Counted from the stretch's first letter, positions 49,245 to 62,951 are shown. The stretch: 64,000 nucleotides of DNA from Candidatus Borkfalkia ceftriaxoniphila (GCF_004134775.1 NZ_SDOZ01000002.1:904005-968004); one strand, 5' to 3'. Translations and numbers: made by a program. The notes: generated from the sequence alone by a model not told the origin.

Positions 49245-50411
49245 ATGCCGTACAGCGTCTATTTGAAAAAGAACGAGGAAAAACGCCTGCTGAGAGGGCA
49301 CAGTTGGGTGTATGCCAACGAAGTCGCGCGCATCGAGGGCAAGGACAAGAACGGCGCCCTCGCCGCCGTCTATGCAAGCGACGGGCGCTATATCGGAAAG
49401 GGCTATCTCAACCACCTTTCCAAAATTTTGGTGCGTATCTTTATCCGCGACGGGCGGGAGGACGACGAGACGCTGTACCGCGAACGCATCGCGGAGGCGG
49501 ACGCCGCGCGGAGGCGGTTGATTTCCGACGACTGCTACCGCATGGTATTTGCCGAGGCGGACGATCTGCCCGCGCTCATCATCGACCGCTACGGCGACGT
49601 TTTGGTGCTACAATGCCTTTCTTTGGGCATTTCGCTCAAAAGAGAGATGATCGTGCGCGTTTTGAACGATTTGTTCCGCCCGCGCGGCATTTACGAGCGG
49701 GGCGACGTGGCGGTGCGCGCCAAAGAGGGTCTGCCCTTGGAAAGCGGCGTGCTTTCCGGCGAAGTGCCGGACAAAGTTCAGATCCGCGAAAACGGGCTGA
49801 TCATGTCCGTAGACGTGAAAAACGGGCAGAAAACGGGATATTTTCTCGACCAGAAAGAAAATCGGTCCGCCGCGCGGCGCTACTGCAAGGACGCGCGCGT
49901 GCTCGATTGTTTCTGCAACAGCGGCGGATTTTCCTTAAACGCCGCGACGGTCGCGAAAGAGGTCACGGCGCTGGATATTTCCGAATTTGCGCTCGCAAAC
50001 ATGCGGGAAAACGCCGCGCTGAATCAGTTTACCAATATCCGCACGCAGTGCGCCGACGTGTTCGAGGCGCTGCGCGCTTATAAGGCGGAGGGAAAAAAGT
50101 TCGACTGCATCGTGCTCGACCCGCCCGCATTCTGCAAGAGCGCGGCCGAGGTCAGGGACGCCTGCCGAGGCTATAAGGATATCAACCTGCTCGCCATGAA
50201 ACTCGTAGAGCGGGGCGGATACCTCATTACGTGCTCGTGTTCGCACTATATGACGCTGCCCCTCTTCGAAAATATGCTTGCGGACGCTGCCGCGGCGAGC
50301 GGGCGCAGGGTAAAAATGCTGGAAGTCAAGATACAGGCGCCAGACCACCCCTCTCTTTTATGCGCGGAGGAGACCATGTATCTCAAATATTTCGTATTGC
50401 AGATCCTGTAA
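49245..50411 (+). CDS. Class I rRNA methyltransferase, RlmI-like
   Basis: This 388-residue protein has an N-terminal PUA domain (YLKKNEEKRLLRGHSWVYANEV), a linker with DLPALIIDRYG, and a Rossmann methyltransferase domain (VLDCFCNSGGFSLNAA, ALDIS, IVLDPPAFCKS, CSCSHYM). RlmI and its relatives make 5-methylcytosine in 23S rRNA; the exact target here is unknown. It is monocistronic. Confidence 0.92.
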   Translation: MPYSVYLKKNEEKRLLRGHSWVYANEVARIEGKDKNGALAAVYASDGRYIGKGYLNHLSKILVRIFIRDGREDDETLYRERIAEADAARRRLISDDCYRMVFAEADDLPALIIDRYGDVLVLQCLSLGISLKREMIVRVLNDLFRPRGIYERGDVAVRAKEGLPLESGVLSGEVPDKVQIRENGLIMSVDVKNGQKTGYFLDQKENRSAARRYCKDARVLDCFCNSGGFSLNAATVAKEVTALDISEFALANMRENAALNQFTNIRTQCADVFEALRAYKAEGKKFDCIVLDPPAFCKSAAEVRDACRGYKDINLLAMKLVERGGYLITCSCSHYMTLPLFENMLADAAAASGRRVKMLEVKIQAPDHPSLLCAEETMYLKYFVLQIL

Positions 50412-50413
50412 TC

Positions 50414-50446
50414 AAAAAAAGACTGTGCGGCGCACAGTCTTTTTTA
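50414..50446. terminator. Bidirectional terminator
   Basis: AAAAAAAGACTGTGCG and CGCACAGTCTTTTTT form a long perfect stem that serves both converging genes. Confidence 0.92.
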
Positions 50447-51013
50447 TTTGGAAAACGCGTAAAATCCCGCGCGTTCGTAGTGGTCGAGCAATAAATTCGC
50501 GCGGCAGGTCGTCGCGCGAAGCGCCACGGCGGTATCCGCGCCCGCTAAAACGACGTTGACGAGGGCAAAGAGCAAAAGGCAAATATTTTTCAACGCCACC
50601 GAAAGCGCCGCAGGCACGATCCCCAGCAAAAGCCAGGGAAAAAGCGCGCCGACGAGGTATTTCCCGCGCTGCATGGGTGCGGAACACGCGCAGTAGGGCG
50701 TGCACGTACGGCGATCGAATCCCAACCGCACGCAGCGCAACGAACGGTTGACCGCCGCCCAGCCCAGCGCGTGCAGAAGTTCGTGCACGGGCACGCTACA
50801 AACGATCCCCGCCGCGAGCATGACCCAGCCCAGCCAGACCGATGCAACCGAGCGCGCAAGTATGGCGTACAGCGCGACAAAGAGCGCCGAAACGGGCAGT
50901 ACCGTTGCGAGCATCGCCGCCCCGCCCGCGCCCGAAAAGGTGCGATCGCGCGCCGTATACCCCTGCGCTTGCAGAGATTCACAGGTATTTTCGAAACGCT
51001 CTTGGGGGCTCAT
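50444..51013 (-). CDS. Membrane metalloprotease-like protein (DUF3267 type)
   Basis: This 189-residue protein has about four helices. HELLHALG supplies the HExxH zinc motif within a membrane helix (near residue 77), typical of the DUF3267 site-2-protease-like group. A second ligand cannot be fixed by eye. The ATG at 51013 overlaps the cysK stop (ATGA). Role unknown; intramembrane proteolysis is inference. Confidence 0.75.
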   Translation of the reverse strand: MSPQERFENTCESLQAQGYTARDRTFSGAGGAAMLATVLPVSALFVALYAILARSVASVWLGWVMLAAGIVCSVPVHELLHALGWAAVNRSLRCVRLGFDRRTCTPYCACSAPMQRGKYLVGALFPWLLLGIVPAALSVALKNICLLLFALVNVVLAGADTAVALRATTCRANLLLDHYERAGFYAFSK

Positions 51014-51936
51014 TCTTCGAAAATGGGCGTGGAAAGATACCGATCGCCCGAATCGGGCAGCAGCACGACGATCGTTTTGCCGGCATTTTCCTGCCGCGCC
51101 GCCAGATCGCACGCCGCTTTCAGCGCCGCGCCCGACGATATGCCGACCAACAGCCCCTCGCGCTTTGCAATGAGTTTTGCGAAAGCGAACGCATCCTCGT
51201 CGGCGATCTGCGCGATCTCGTCATAAATTTTCGTATTGAGCGCTTTGGGAACGAATCCCGCGCCGATCCCCTGCAATTTATGCGGGCCCGCCGCGCCGCC
51301 GCCGAGCACCGCGGAATTGACAGGCTCCACCGCCACCACGCGCAGGGTCGGTTTCTGCGATTTCAGATATTCGCCCACGCCCGTAACGGTGCCGCCCGTA
51401 CCCACGCCCGCCACGAAAATATCCACCGTGCCCTCGCTGTCGTTCCAGATCTCGGGGCCCGTTGTTTCACGGTGAACGGCGGGATTTGCGGGATTTTCAA
51501 ACTGCGAAGGAATAAAACTGTCGCGATACTGTGCGGCAAGTTCCGAAGCCTTTTCGATCGCGCCGCGCATGCCCTTGGCGCCCTCGGTCAGCACGATCTC
51601 CGCGCCGTACGCTTTTAAAAGTTTGCGCCGCTCCACGCTCATCGTTTCGGGCATAGTGAGAATGAGCCGATATCCCCGGACCGCGCAGATCGCCGCGAGT
51701 CCGATGCCCGTATTTCCGCTCGTCGGCTCGATAACGACCGTCCCCGCTTTCACCGCGCCGCGTTTTTCCGCCTCCGCGAGCATGGAATACGCCGCGCGGT
51801 CTTTCACGCTGCCGGACGGATTGAAATATTCGATTTTTGCAAGCAAACGCGCCTTTAAGCGCAATTCCTTTTGTATGTTTTCAAGCGCCACCAGGGGCGT
51901 TTTTCCGATCAGTTGGGTGATATTCCGATAAATCAT
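51010..51936 (-). CDS. cysK: O-acetylserine sulfhydrylase (cysteine synthase)
   Basis: This 308-residue fold-type II PLP enzyme has [12 protein letters not shown] with the PLP lysine, [11 protein letters not shown], the GTGGT phosphate loop and the C-terminal SSGAAL. It makes cysteine from O-acetylserine and sulfide. The metY gene lies just upstream, with an Rrf2 regulator beyond, forming a sulfur amino acid unit. Confidence 0.96.
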   Translation of the reverse strand: MIYRNITQLIGKTPLVALENIQKELRLKARLLAKIEYFNPSGSVKDRAAYSMLAEAEKRGAVKAGTVVIEPTSGNTGIGLAAICAVRGYRLILTMPETMSVERRKLLKAYGAEIVLTEGAKGMRGAIEKASELAAQYRDSFIPSQFENPANPAVHRETTGPEIWNDSEGTVDIFVAGVGTGGTVTGVGEYLKSQKPTLRVVAVEPVNSAVLGGGAAGPHKLQGIGAGFVPKALNTKIYDEIAQIADEDAFAFAKLIAKREGLLVGISSGAALKAACDLAARQENAGKTIVVLLPDSGDRYLSTPIFEE

Positions 51937-51984
51937 GCGATGACCTCCTCTTTCTATTATATCATATTACCCGCGCGTTGACAA

Positions 51985-53265
51985 TCATGCGCGCGAAATT
52001 GCGCCGAACGCGGCATCGAGATCTGCCAGAATGTCGTCGATATGTTCGATCCCCACCGATAGGCGCACGGTCGCGTCGGTGATTCCCGCAGCGCGGCGCT
52101 CTTTTTCGTTCATCTGCGAATGCGTGGTCGACGCGGGGTGAATGACCAGTGATTTGCTGTCCGCCACGTTCGCAAGCAGGGAAAACAATTTGAGCGAGTC
52201 GATGAACTTGCGCGCCTTTTTGCCGCCGCCCGCCATCTCGAACGTAAAAATACTCGCCCCGCCCTGCGGGAAATATTTGCGGTAAAGCGCGTTGTCCCGC
52301 CGCTCGGGGTTGGCGGGATGGTCGACGAACGCGACTTCTCGCCGCGAACGGAGAAAGTCCACCACTTTCAGCGCGTTTCCGACGTGGCGCTCCACGCGCA
52401 GGGAGAGAGATTCCAGCCCCTGCAAAAAGAGAAAAGCGTGAAAGGGACTGAGCGTCGCGCCCGTATCCCGCAAAAGCGCCGCCCGCATTTTTACGATATA
52501 CGCGAGACCGCCCGCGGCGTCTGTAAATACCGCCCCGTGATAGGAGGGATTGGGGCGGGAAAGCGCGGGGAAATTACCGTTGTTCCAATCGAACTTGCCG
52601 CCGTCCACCACGACGCCGCCGAGCGCCGCGCCGTGACCGCCGATGAATTTGGTCGCGGAATGCACCACGATATCCGCGCCGTGCTCTAAGGGGCGGAACA
52701 GATACGGCGTGGCAAAGGTATTGTCCGCGATGAGCGGCACGCCGTGCCTATGGGCGATTTCCGAGATCTTTTCCACGTCCGCAACGCTGCTGTGCGGATT
52801 GCCCAGCGTTTCGATAAATATCGCTTTGGTATTGTCTTTCATCGCCCGTTCGTACGCTTCGGGCGTGTTTTCGCAAAAATCCGTCTGTATACCGAACTCC
52901 GCGAGCGTATGCGCAAACAAGTTATAGGTGCCGCCGTACACATCGGCGGAGCAGACCAGACGATCGCCCGCGCGCAGAATGTTCTGCACCGCGTAGGTGA
53001 CCGCCGCCGCGCCGCTCGCGAGCGAAAGCGCGGCCTTGCCCCCTTCCAGCGCCGCGATCCGCCTTTCGAACGCGTCGTTGGTGGGATTGGTCAGCCGCCC
53101 GTAAATGTTGCCGCTCTCTTTGAGCGCAAAGCGCGCCTCAGCGCTGTCGCAGTCGCCGAACACGAAAGACGTGCTCGCATAAATGGGCACGGCGCGCGCG
53201 CCGGTTGCGGGATCGGGCTGTTCCTGCCCCGCGTGCACCTGCAATGTTTCAAAACGATAACTCAT
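51985..53265 (-). CDS. metY: O-acetylhomoserine sulfhydrylase/aminocarboxypropyltransferase
   Basis: This 426-residue Cys/Met-metabolism PLP enzyme has the HAGQ start, [18 protein letters not shown]-type cofactor loop, [10 protein letters not shown], and [11 protein letters not shown] with the PLP lysine. This size and the long C-terminal part fit MetY-type enzymes that make homocysteine from O-acetylhomoserine and sulfide. A methionine gamma-lyase activity cannot be excluded. CAGGAG precedes ATG at 53265. Confidence 0.9.
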   Translation of the reverse strand: MSYRFETLQVHAGQEQPDPATGARAVPIYASTSFVFGDCDSAEARFALKESGNIYGRLTNPTNDAFERRIAALEGGKAALSLASGAAAVTYAVQNILRAGDRLVCSADVYGGTYNLFAHTLAEFGIQTDFCENTPEAYERAMKDNTKAIFIETLGNPHSSVADVEKISEIAHRHGVPLIADNTFATPYLFRPLEHGADIVVHSATKFIGGHGAALGGVVVDGGKFDWNNGNFPALSRPNPSYHGAVFTDAAGGLAYIVKMRAALLRDTGATLSPFHAFLFLQGLESLSLRVERHVGNALKVVDFLRSRREVAFVDHPANPERRDNALYRKYFPQGGASIFTFEMAGGGKKARKFIDSLKLFSLLANVADSKSLVIHPASTTHSQMNEKERRAAGITDATVRLSVGIEHIDDILADLDAAFGAISRA

Positions 53266-53280
53266 GTTTACTCCTGTTTT

Positions 53281-53297
53281 CCTATCATAAATATAGG
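53281..53297. promoter_or_regulatory. Candidate Rrf2/CymR operator before metY
   Basis: CCTAT-N7-ATAGG followed by AAT. A related site with ATAGGAAT occurs upstream of the rrf2 gene at 53797-53814. Confidence 0.4.
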
Positions 53298-53314
53298 AAT
53301 AAAATATAAAATTT

Positions 53315-53728
53315 TTACGGCAAAAATTCGCCCGTGACGAGGGCGGAAAGGGAAACGGAATCGCAAAATCCGGCGATATGCCGATCGAGAGCGCGCCAGA
53401 ACGGTAGCGTTTTACAGCCCGCCGCGCGCGGACAGGGATTGACGGGCGCGGACAAGCACGCGACCGTAGCGAGAGAGCCTTCGCCCGCGCGCAGGATATC
53501 GCCCGCGGTGATGGCATCGGCGCTTTTCGAAAGCACGTAACCGCCCGTTTTGCCGCGGCGGCTGACGAGCAGCCCTGCGCGGGAAAGCGCGCCGACGATG
53601 GCCTCGGCATATTTGACGGAGATCTCTTGCCGCGCGGCAAGTTCGTTTACGCTCGTGATTTGCGGCTCGTGCTCGGCTATATCTATCATAATTCGCAGCG
53701 CGTAGCGCCCTTTTGTGGAAATCTTCAT
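53315..53728 (-). CDS. Rrf2-family regulator, CymR-like
   Basis: This 137-residue protein opens with the family's MKISTKGRYALRIMIDIA. It has a winged HTH (NELAARQEISVKYAEAIVGAL, GKTGGY) and three Cys near residues 93-106 that could bind an iron-sulfur cluster as in IscR, or be a chance match. The place ahead of metY and cysK suggests a CymR-type regulator of sulfur metabolism. Confidence 0.88.
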   Translation of the reverse strand: MKISTKGRYALRIMIDIAEHEPQITSVNELAARQEISVKYAEAIVGALSRAGLLVSRRGKTGGYVLSKSADAITAGDILRAGEGSLATVACLSAPVNPCPRAAGCKTLPFWRALDRHIAGFCDSVSLSALVTGEFLP

Positions 53729-53796
53729 GACCGCTCCTTTGTTTTGCATGATTATACCACACATTGATTTGCCGCGCAAGCATTTTGCAGTATATT

Positions 53797-53814
53797 CTAT
53801 AAATTTTATAGGAA
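53797..53814. promoter_or_regulatory. Candidate operator upstream of rrf2
   Basis: CTATAAA-T-TTTATAG is a perfect palindrome; with the next bases it contains ATAGGAAT, shared with the site before metY. Confidence 0.4.
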
Positions 53815-53821
53815 TTAAAGA

Positions 53822-54257
53822 CAGGAAAACAGGCGCGCGGCCATAGCCGGGCGCCTGATCTCCTTTATCATAAAATTCCGGAAAGACTTTTCCGTACAGA
53901 CCGGAACTTTATTGGAAAATTGAGGGCTGTATGTTTGCACACACAGCCCTGTATTACGAATTTCATTGGCGCAGGTTATTCCAAAAGTTATCCTTTTTTC
54001 CGATCCTGACTTACTCTCTTTAATCTTTTTTGGCTCACGCCGATTAAAACAGGATCTATAGGATATTTTCTTTTTTTTACCCTTTGCCGCGCACGGTTCC
54101 CGGATCTTCTAAATCTGACACTCCTTTCCGACTTTTACCCCTGCGCTTCCGGCCTCGCGACTTGCTACGCTTTAACGCTTCCGTAATTTTCTTCCCTGAC
54201 TGTCGGGAACTTCCGTGCTATGAAATTCGTTTGCAAAAGAGTATTTCTCCCTTTTGT
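53822..54257 (-). ncRNA. Candidate structured non-coding RNA, about 430 nt
   Basis: A near-consensus promoter (TTGACA at 54291-54286, 16 bases, TATAAT at 54269-54264) drives leftward transcription into a region without a credible gene. Strong pairings are visible: GATCCTG/CAGGATC with nested TTTAATC/GATTAAA and GGC-GTGA-GCC (54002-54056), AGGGCTGT/ACAGCCCT (53924-53951) and TTCCGG/CCGGAA. The unit closes with a GC hairpin (53831-53858) and TTTTCC. I find no tmRNA, RNase P, SRP or 6S landmarks. The identity is unknown. Confidence 0.65.
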
Positions 54258-54326
54258 GTTTTTATTATACCACACATTCAAAATTTGTCAATAGGTTATT
54301 TGAAAATTTTTATAATTTTTTGTGAA

Positions 54327-55061
54327 TTACAAAAGTTTGGTATCGTAGTTTTCGATATAACTGTTTAAAATCGGAAAATCCGTAGGCGTAATGATATTGA
54401 GCACTTTTTCGCCGAACGCGCCGTTTTCGGTGATTATTACTGCGTTCACGTGCTTTTTGGCTTCAAACGCCTGAAACACTTCGAAGATATTGGCGTCCTT
54501 TCCCATAAACCGATAGTTTCCCAATTCGGTTTCGTCCAGAATATCGCCGCAGCGGGTATCGTTGAGATACGCGGCGATGTCCGCCCCGTTTTGCGATAAC
54601 TCGAACAGTTTTCCCATTAAGGTATAAGGATTGAGGATCCCCGCCAGTTTTCCGTCGCGGTAGACGGGCAGGCTCTTTCTCCGTCCCTCCGAAAATTTTG
54701 CGAACGCCTCGGCGAGAGAACTGTCTGCGAACACGTGCACGATGCGCTTGACTTTGAAAGCGTCCATCACGCGCGGCGGCGTACAGATTTGTTTTTCGAT
54801 GGCGGCGATGGATTCCACCACCTCGTCGCACGGATTGGCGATAAACTGATCGCCGCGCATGGTGCGGTGCACGATGGCGTTGCGGAGTTTCCCGTAATCG
54901 GTCAGTTCCGCGGCGTATCGGCGCACCGTCAGGTTCTGATCCGAACACCGTTTGACAAGATCCGTGAAATTCTGCGTGGGCTTGGCGCGGTACATCAGTT
55001 TCAACTGCGCCTCGATACGGTTGTAACTGTTGATAAACTTGAGTGCATTGGCGTATTCCAT
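54327..55061 (-). CDS. HEPN-like/CBS-domain protein
   Basis: This 244-residue protein has a helical first half (residues 1-90) with LRNAIVHRT, an R-x4-H motif like that of HEPN RNases. Two CBS domains follow (MDAFKVKRIVHVFADSSLAEAFAKF ... LPVYRDGKLAGILN and LNDTRCGDILDET ... NAVIITENGAFGEKVLNIITPTD). CBS pairs bind adenine nucleotides. A nucleotide-gated HEPN protein is a plausible reading, but the motif could be coincidence. It lies directly upstream of the RNA gene, in the same direction. Confidence 0.75.
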   Translation of the reverse strand: MEYANALKFINSYNRIEAQLKLMYRAKPTQNFTDLVKRCSDQNLTVRRYAAELTDYGKLRNAIVHRTMRGDQFIANPCDEVVESIAAIEKQICTPPRVMDAFKVKRIVHVFADSSLAEAFAKFSEGRRKSLPVYRDGKLAGILNPYTLMGKLFELSQNGADIAAYLNDTRCGDILDETELGNYRFMGKDANIFEVFQAFEAKKHVNAVIITENGAFGEKVLNIITPTDFPILNSYIENYDTKLL

Positions 55062-55151
55062 GCCTGTATTATATCATTTCGCCGACCCCGCGTCAAGAGC
55101 AATCGAAAAAGAACCGCGGCTTGCGCCGCGGCCCTTTCGTGGGGGACGAAA

Positions 55152-55571
55152 TTATTCGATTTCGATGCGTTTTTTCTCTTCGAGTTTTTTCGGCTGCTCC
55201 TGGGGGATCGTTACGGTAAGGATCCCGTCGCTGTACGAGGCTTTGATCGTCTTTTCGTCGATGTCGCCCACATAAAAACTGCGCGAACAGGTACCGTAGC
55301 AGCGTTCCCTTCTCAGATAACGCCCTTTTTCATCCTTTTCTTCTTTCTCTTCCTTTCTCTCCGCACGGACAGTCAGATAACCGTCGTCCATGCTTACGTC
55401 GATATCTTCTTTGCGGAATCCGGGAAGATCCACGTCAAGAATATAATTGCCGTCCTTTTCGCGGATATCCGTTTTCAGTTCGCTGGTTTCGAAAGGATTG
55501 AAGAATAATTTGTCCCAATCCTCAAACAGATTGTTGCCGAAACGATTGCGGTTCGTAATTGCGTATTTCAT
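55152..55571 (-). CDS. hsp20: Small heat-shock protein Hsp20
   Basis: This 139-residue protein has an alpha-crystallin domain (residues 38-130) with the VDLPGFRKEDIDVSMDDGYLTV opening and the FYVGDIDEKTIKASYSDGILTVTIP end, and a C-terminal basic tail. It holds unfolding proteins in a refoldable state. Its promoter carries a CIRCE element, so HrcA is the likely repressor. Confidence 0.95.
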   Translation of the reverse strand: MKYAITNRNRFGNNLFEDWDKLFFNPFETSELKTDIREKDGNYILDVDLPGFRKEDIDVSMDDGYLTVRAERKEEKEEKDEKGRYLRRERCYGTCSRSFYVGDIDEKTIKASYSDGILTVTIPQEQPKKLEEKKRIEIE

Positions 55572-55636
55572 AAAACATTCTCCTTTCCCTTTCTCGGGGA
55601 TAATAGTTATGATTTAGCAATTTATTTATAAGAGTG

Positions 55637-55696
55637 TTAGCACTCTCATTTCTTAATTGCTAATTCATATTATACTCGATTTTAAAAATTTGTCAA
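55637..55696 (-). promoter_or_regulatory. hsp20 promoter with CIRCE operator
   Basis: Read leftward, TTGACA (55696-55691), 16 bases and TATAAT (55674-55669) are followed by TTAGCAATT-N9-GAGTGCTAA (55663-55637). The right half matches CIRCE perfectly; the left half differs at three positions. HrcA control is inferred. Confidence 0.85.
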
Positions 55697-55734
55697 CGGT
55701 TTTATATAAAATATTTAAAATTTTTTTAAGAACT

Positions 55735-55775
55735 TAAAAAAAGAGCGCGCCGCTTGATTTTCGCGGCGCGTTATG
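55735..55775 (-). terminator. GC-rich hairpin, terminator-like on the minus strand
   Basis: GCGCCGC and GCGGCGC arms surround TTGATTTTC. Read leftward the stem is followed by TCTTTTTTT. It overlaps the presumed promoter of the cation efflux gene. Confidence 0.55.
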
Positions 55776-55788
55776 GTACACTTGAACA

Positions 55789-56949
55789 ATGGAAGAAAAT
55801 AAATTACAGACTTTGCAGACCGCTCCCGACGCGAAAACGCGGGAGCGGTACGGAAAATTTGCAGGATATCTGAGCATCGGGTTCAACGTGCTGCTCGCGG
55901 CGGGAAAGATCGCGGCGGGTGCCGTGTCCGGCGTGCTGTCCGTACTTGCGGACGGGCTGAACAACCTGACCGACTGCGGCAGCAACGCGGTATCCGTCAT
56001 CGGCTTCAAAATGGCGGGAAAGCCCGCGGATAAAGAGCATCCTTTCGGGCATCAGCGCGCGGAATACGTCGCTTCGATGGTGATTTCGCTGATCATTTTA
56101 GTCGTCGCCGTGGAATTGGCGATCTCTTCGGTGGAAAAGATACTCTCCCCCGAAACTGGCGAGTTTTCCGTTCTGACGCTCGTCATTCTGATCGTGTCCG
56201 TGCTCGTCAAACTGGGAATGTTCGTGTTCAATCGGCGGTTGGGGCGAAAAATCTCCTCCGAAACCCTGAAAGCAACGGCAACCGACAGCATTTCCGATGC
56301 AATCGCCACGACCGCTGTGCTCGTTTCCCTTTTGATCTCACACTACACGAAAATCGATCTCGACGGTTATATGGGCGTTCTGGTCGCGCTGTTCATTGCG
56401 TTTGCGGGCGTTTCCATACTAAAAGATACGATCAGCCGCCTTTTGGGAAAAGCGCCAGACGCGGACGTCGTCAAGAAGATCGAGGAACGCATCCTGGCGT
56501 TCGATGGCGTGCACGGGCTGCACGACCTGACCGTTCACAATTACGGCGAATGCAAAATGTATGCGACCGTACACGTAGAAGTGGATTCTCATATGCCTAT
56601 CATGGCGGCGCACGATCTGGCGGACAACATCGAGCATGAATTTACAGAACACACCGATATTTTGCTGACCGTACATATCGATCCCCTCGTATTCGACGAT
56701 CCGAAGATCAATCTTTATCGCGGAGAGATAGAGCGCATCGTGCGGGACATAGACGGACGGTTCCGCGTGCATGACTTCCGCATGGTGGGCGGCGAAACGC
56801 ACGCAAATCTCGTTTTTGACCTTGCCGTTCCTTTCGACAACAAACTCAGCGAAGAAACGATCATGCAGACCGTCAAAGACCGCATATCCCTTTTAGGGGA
56901 AAACCTCGGCGTCGTGATGACGCTGGAACGACAGAATATAAACGAATAA
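55789..56949 (+). CDS. Cation diffusion facilitator
   Basis: This 386-residue transporter has six helices (residues 25-215) with the metal-site pattern SxxxDGLNNLTDCGSNAVS and HPFGHQRAEYVA, HYTKIDLDGYMG in the later helix, and a cytoplasmic C-terminal domain (residues 220-380) with a duplicated part. It exports Zn, Mn or Fe against protons. No Shine-Dalgarno is seen; TTGATT-17-TACACT ends six bases before ATG, so initiation may be leaderless. Confidence 0.92.
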   Translation: MEENKLQTLQTAPDAKTRERYGKFAGYLSIGFNVLLAAGKIAAGAVSGVLSVLADGLNNLTDCGSNAVSVIGFKMAGKPADKEHPFGHQRAEYVASMVISLIILVVAVELAISSVEKILSPETGEFSVLTLVILIVSVLVKLGMFVFNRRLGRKISSETLKATATDSISDAIATTAVLVSLLISHYTKIDLDGYMGVLVALFIAFAGVSILKDTISRLLGKAPDADVVKKIEERILAFDGVHGLHDLTVHNYGECKMYATVHVEVDSHMPIMAAHDLADNIEHEFTEHTDILLTVHIDPLVFDDPKINLYRGEIERIVRDIDGRFRVHDFRMVGGETHANLVFDLAVPFDNKLSEETIMQTVKDRISLLGENLGVVMTLERQNINE

Positions 56950-56966
56950 AAAGGCGGAATGAAAAT

Positions 56967-57149
56967 TTATTTTTTATTATTATTGTTTGTTCGAACTCCA
57001 ATAATACACAGTACGATACCAACACTTGGCATAAGAATCGTTAATACCATCGGAATATAGGAATCGGAAATTATGCAAATAACGGCCGCTACGATGCCGA
57101 CCAGAATGAAAGCAATTCCTAATAGCATATATTTGAGAAATTTTTCCAT
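56967..57149 (-). CDS. Small two-helix membrane protein (60 aa)
   Basis: Two hydrophobic helices (residues 6-27 and 33-53) and a polar Asn/Lys tail make up the whole protein. AAGGAG lies before ATG at 57149, and TTGACA-16-TACAAT (57196-57169) is a clear promoter. No family is recognised. Confidence 0.75.
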   Translation of the reverse strand: MEKFLKYMLLGIAFILVGIVAAVICIISDSYIPMVLTILMPSVGIVLCIIGVRTNNNNKK

Positions 57150-57221
57150 GATAAATCTCCTTATTTAGATTGTATCACCTAACATGAATATGTCAATACT
57201 TTTTATTGAAATTGCAACAAC

Positions 57222-57252
57222 AAAAAAGACACTCCGTATAGAGTGTCTTTTT
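57222..57252 (-). terminator. rRNA operon terminator
   Basis: AAAAAGACACTC and GAGTGTCTTTTTT, read leftward, lie just after the 5S gene. Confidence 0.92.
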
Positions 57253-57260
57253 CAATTAGA

Positions 57261-57377
57261 TGCGGCAACTACCTATCCTTCCGGGGTAATGAAACCCAAG
57301 TACTTTCGGCGTAGGAGAGCTTAACTTCTGTGTTCGGTATGAGAACAGGTGGATCCTCTCCGCTATCGTCACCGCAA
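57261..57377 (-). rRNA. rrf: 5S ribosomal RNA
   Basis: The 117-nt sequence has the conserved CCGAACACAGAAGTTAAG core and pairing ends (GCGGTGACG at the 5' side, GCCGCA at the 3' side). Confidence 0.93.
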
Positions 57378-57599
57378 TGGCTATATAAACCGCTTATCGC
57401 GGTATACATACACGGCTCTGTCCGCTCCGTTTATCCCCCGTTGCGGACATTCTTTTTCTCAATCTGCCTGTTTTCCCAAGCAAACTGACAACTACACAGC
57501 AATATTCTTTCCATAGCACTTTCGGCAAGGCTCGTAAAAATTGTTCTTTCTTTGTATATTTAAGGATTGTATTACGCCTTTTCTCATTTTATTGAGATC

Positions 57600-57600
<1 letters not shown>
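57378..57600. other. 23S-5S spacer
   Basis: An AT-rich spacer of about 220 bases with RNA-processing stems probable; no tRNA or gene is seen. Confidence 0.6.
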
Positions 57601-60500
<2,900 letters not shown>

Positions 60501-60502
60501 AT

Positions 60503-60789
60503 CTTTTTCGTCTACTTTCCTTTAGCTATACAAAAAATTCTAATTTTTACTCGGCTATTTGATTCTCGCTTTCTTAGGCTCCTTCCGGTGCTTAATTTCG
60601 CATACTTTCGTATTAACCAATTAGCTCTTTTTTTTATTTTTCTTTGCCTTCTGTACTATTTCTTTTTTATTGCTATGCAGTTGTCAATCTACTTGTCCGC
60701 AACCTTCCTTCTCGACAGAGTCGGAAAACGCGTTTTTTTACGGGTTACGTCGGCAAAGCCCACAATAACCCCTCGCAACTTGCGTTGCT
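60503..60789. other. 16S-23S spacer, part next to 23S
   Basis: AT-rich spacer of about 290 bases between tRNA-Ile and 23S; no gene is seen. It probably holds RNase III processing stems. Confidence 0.6.
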
Positions 60790-60866
60790 TGGTGGGCTCA
60801 AGTGGACTCGAACCACCGACCTCACGCTTATCAGGCGTGTGCTCTAACCAGCTGAGCTATGAGCCC
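60790..60866 (-). tRNA. tRNA-Ile (anticodon GAT)
   Basis: A 77-nt cloverleaf with encoded CCA; the anticodon stem CACGC/GCGTG holds CTGATAA, giving GAT. It lies in the rRNA spacer, four bases from tRNA-Ala. Confidence 0.96.
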
Positions 60867-60870
60867 ATAA

Positions 60871-60946
60871 TGGTGGAGGTAAGCGGGTTCGAACCGCTGA
60901 CCCCCTGCTTGCAGGGCAGGTGCTCTACCAGCTGAGCTATACCCCC
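60871..60946 (-). tRNA. tRNA-Ala (anticodon TGC)
   Basis: A 76-nt cloverleaf with encoded CCA; stem CCTGC/GCAGG with loop CCTGCAA gives TGC. It is nearer to 16S, so the spacer order is Ala-Ile, the reverse of E. coli. Confidence 0.96.
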
Positions 60947-61109
60947 GTACTTTCTCCGCATTTGCGAAAAATAATTTTGCGAATTACAAAAATAATGCTC
61001 CGAAATCGGAGCAAATTTTGTATTAAAAACGAATAGAAAGGAAATGAAAGTTTCTGTATCGACTGAAAATGGATTAGCTATCAGCTTTTAATGCTAATCT
61101 ATTCTCCCT

Positions 61110-62630
<1,521 letters not shown>

Positions 62631-62827
62631 TTTAAAGCTGTTCTTTCGAACAACGGCTCTAACGTTATTATTTGCTGACTGTTCTTTTTGGTACTTTTGT
62701 GTACTCAAAAGTTAATTGACAGAAACTTTTTAAAAATAGTAATTTTTAATTCATTTCCTTCTATTCAATTTTTAAGCATCGCTTGTCCGAACTTCGTTCG
62801 GAGCTCTCTCAACGAGTGAGCTTGACT

Positions 62828-62856
62828 ATCATACCATATTGCAAATCTTTTGTCAA
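62828..62856 (-). promoter_or_regulatory. rRNA promoter, proximal
   Basis: TTGACA (62856-62851), 17 bases, TATGAT (62833-62828), read leftward into 16S. Confidence 0.85.
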
Positions 62857-62951
62857 CTGATTTTCGCGACTTTTTTCAAAGTTTTTGAAAAACTTTTGTC
62901 GAAGTTTTGCGCTTCGTTATGATTTTGTCCGCCTCGTTTGACAGCTTGACT

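Noticed and set aside
53822..54257. tmRNA, RNase P or 6S RNA as identity of the 430-nt transcript
   Set aside because: No tRNA-like CCA end, no GAGGAAAGTCC-type RNase P core, and the length and hairpins do not fit 6S.
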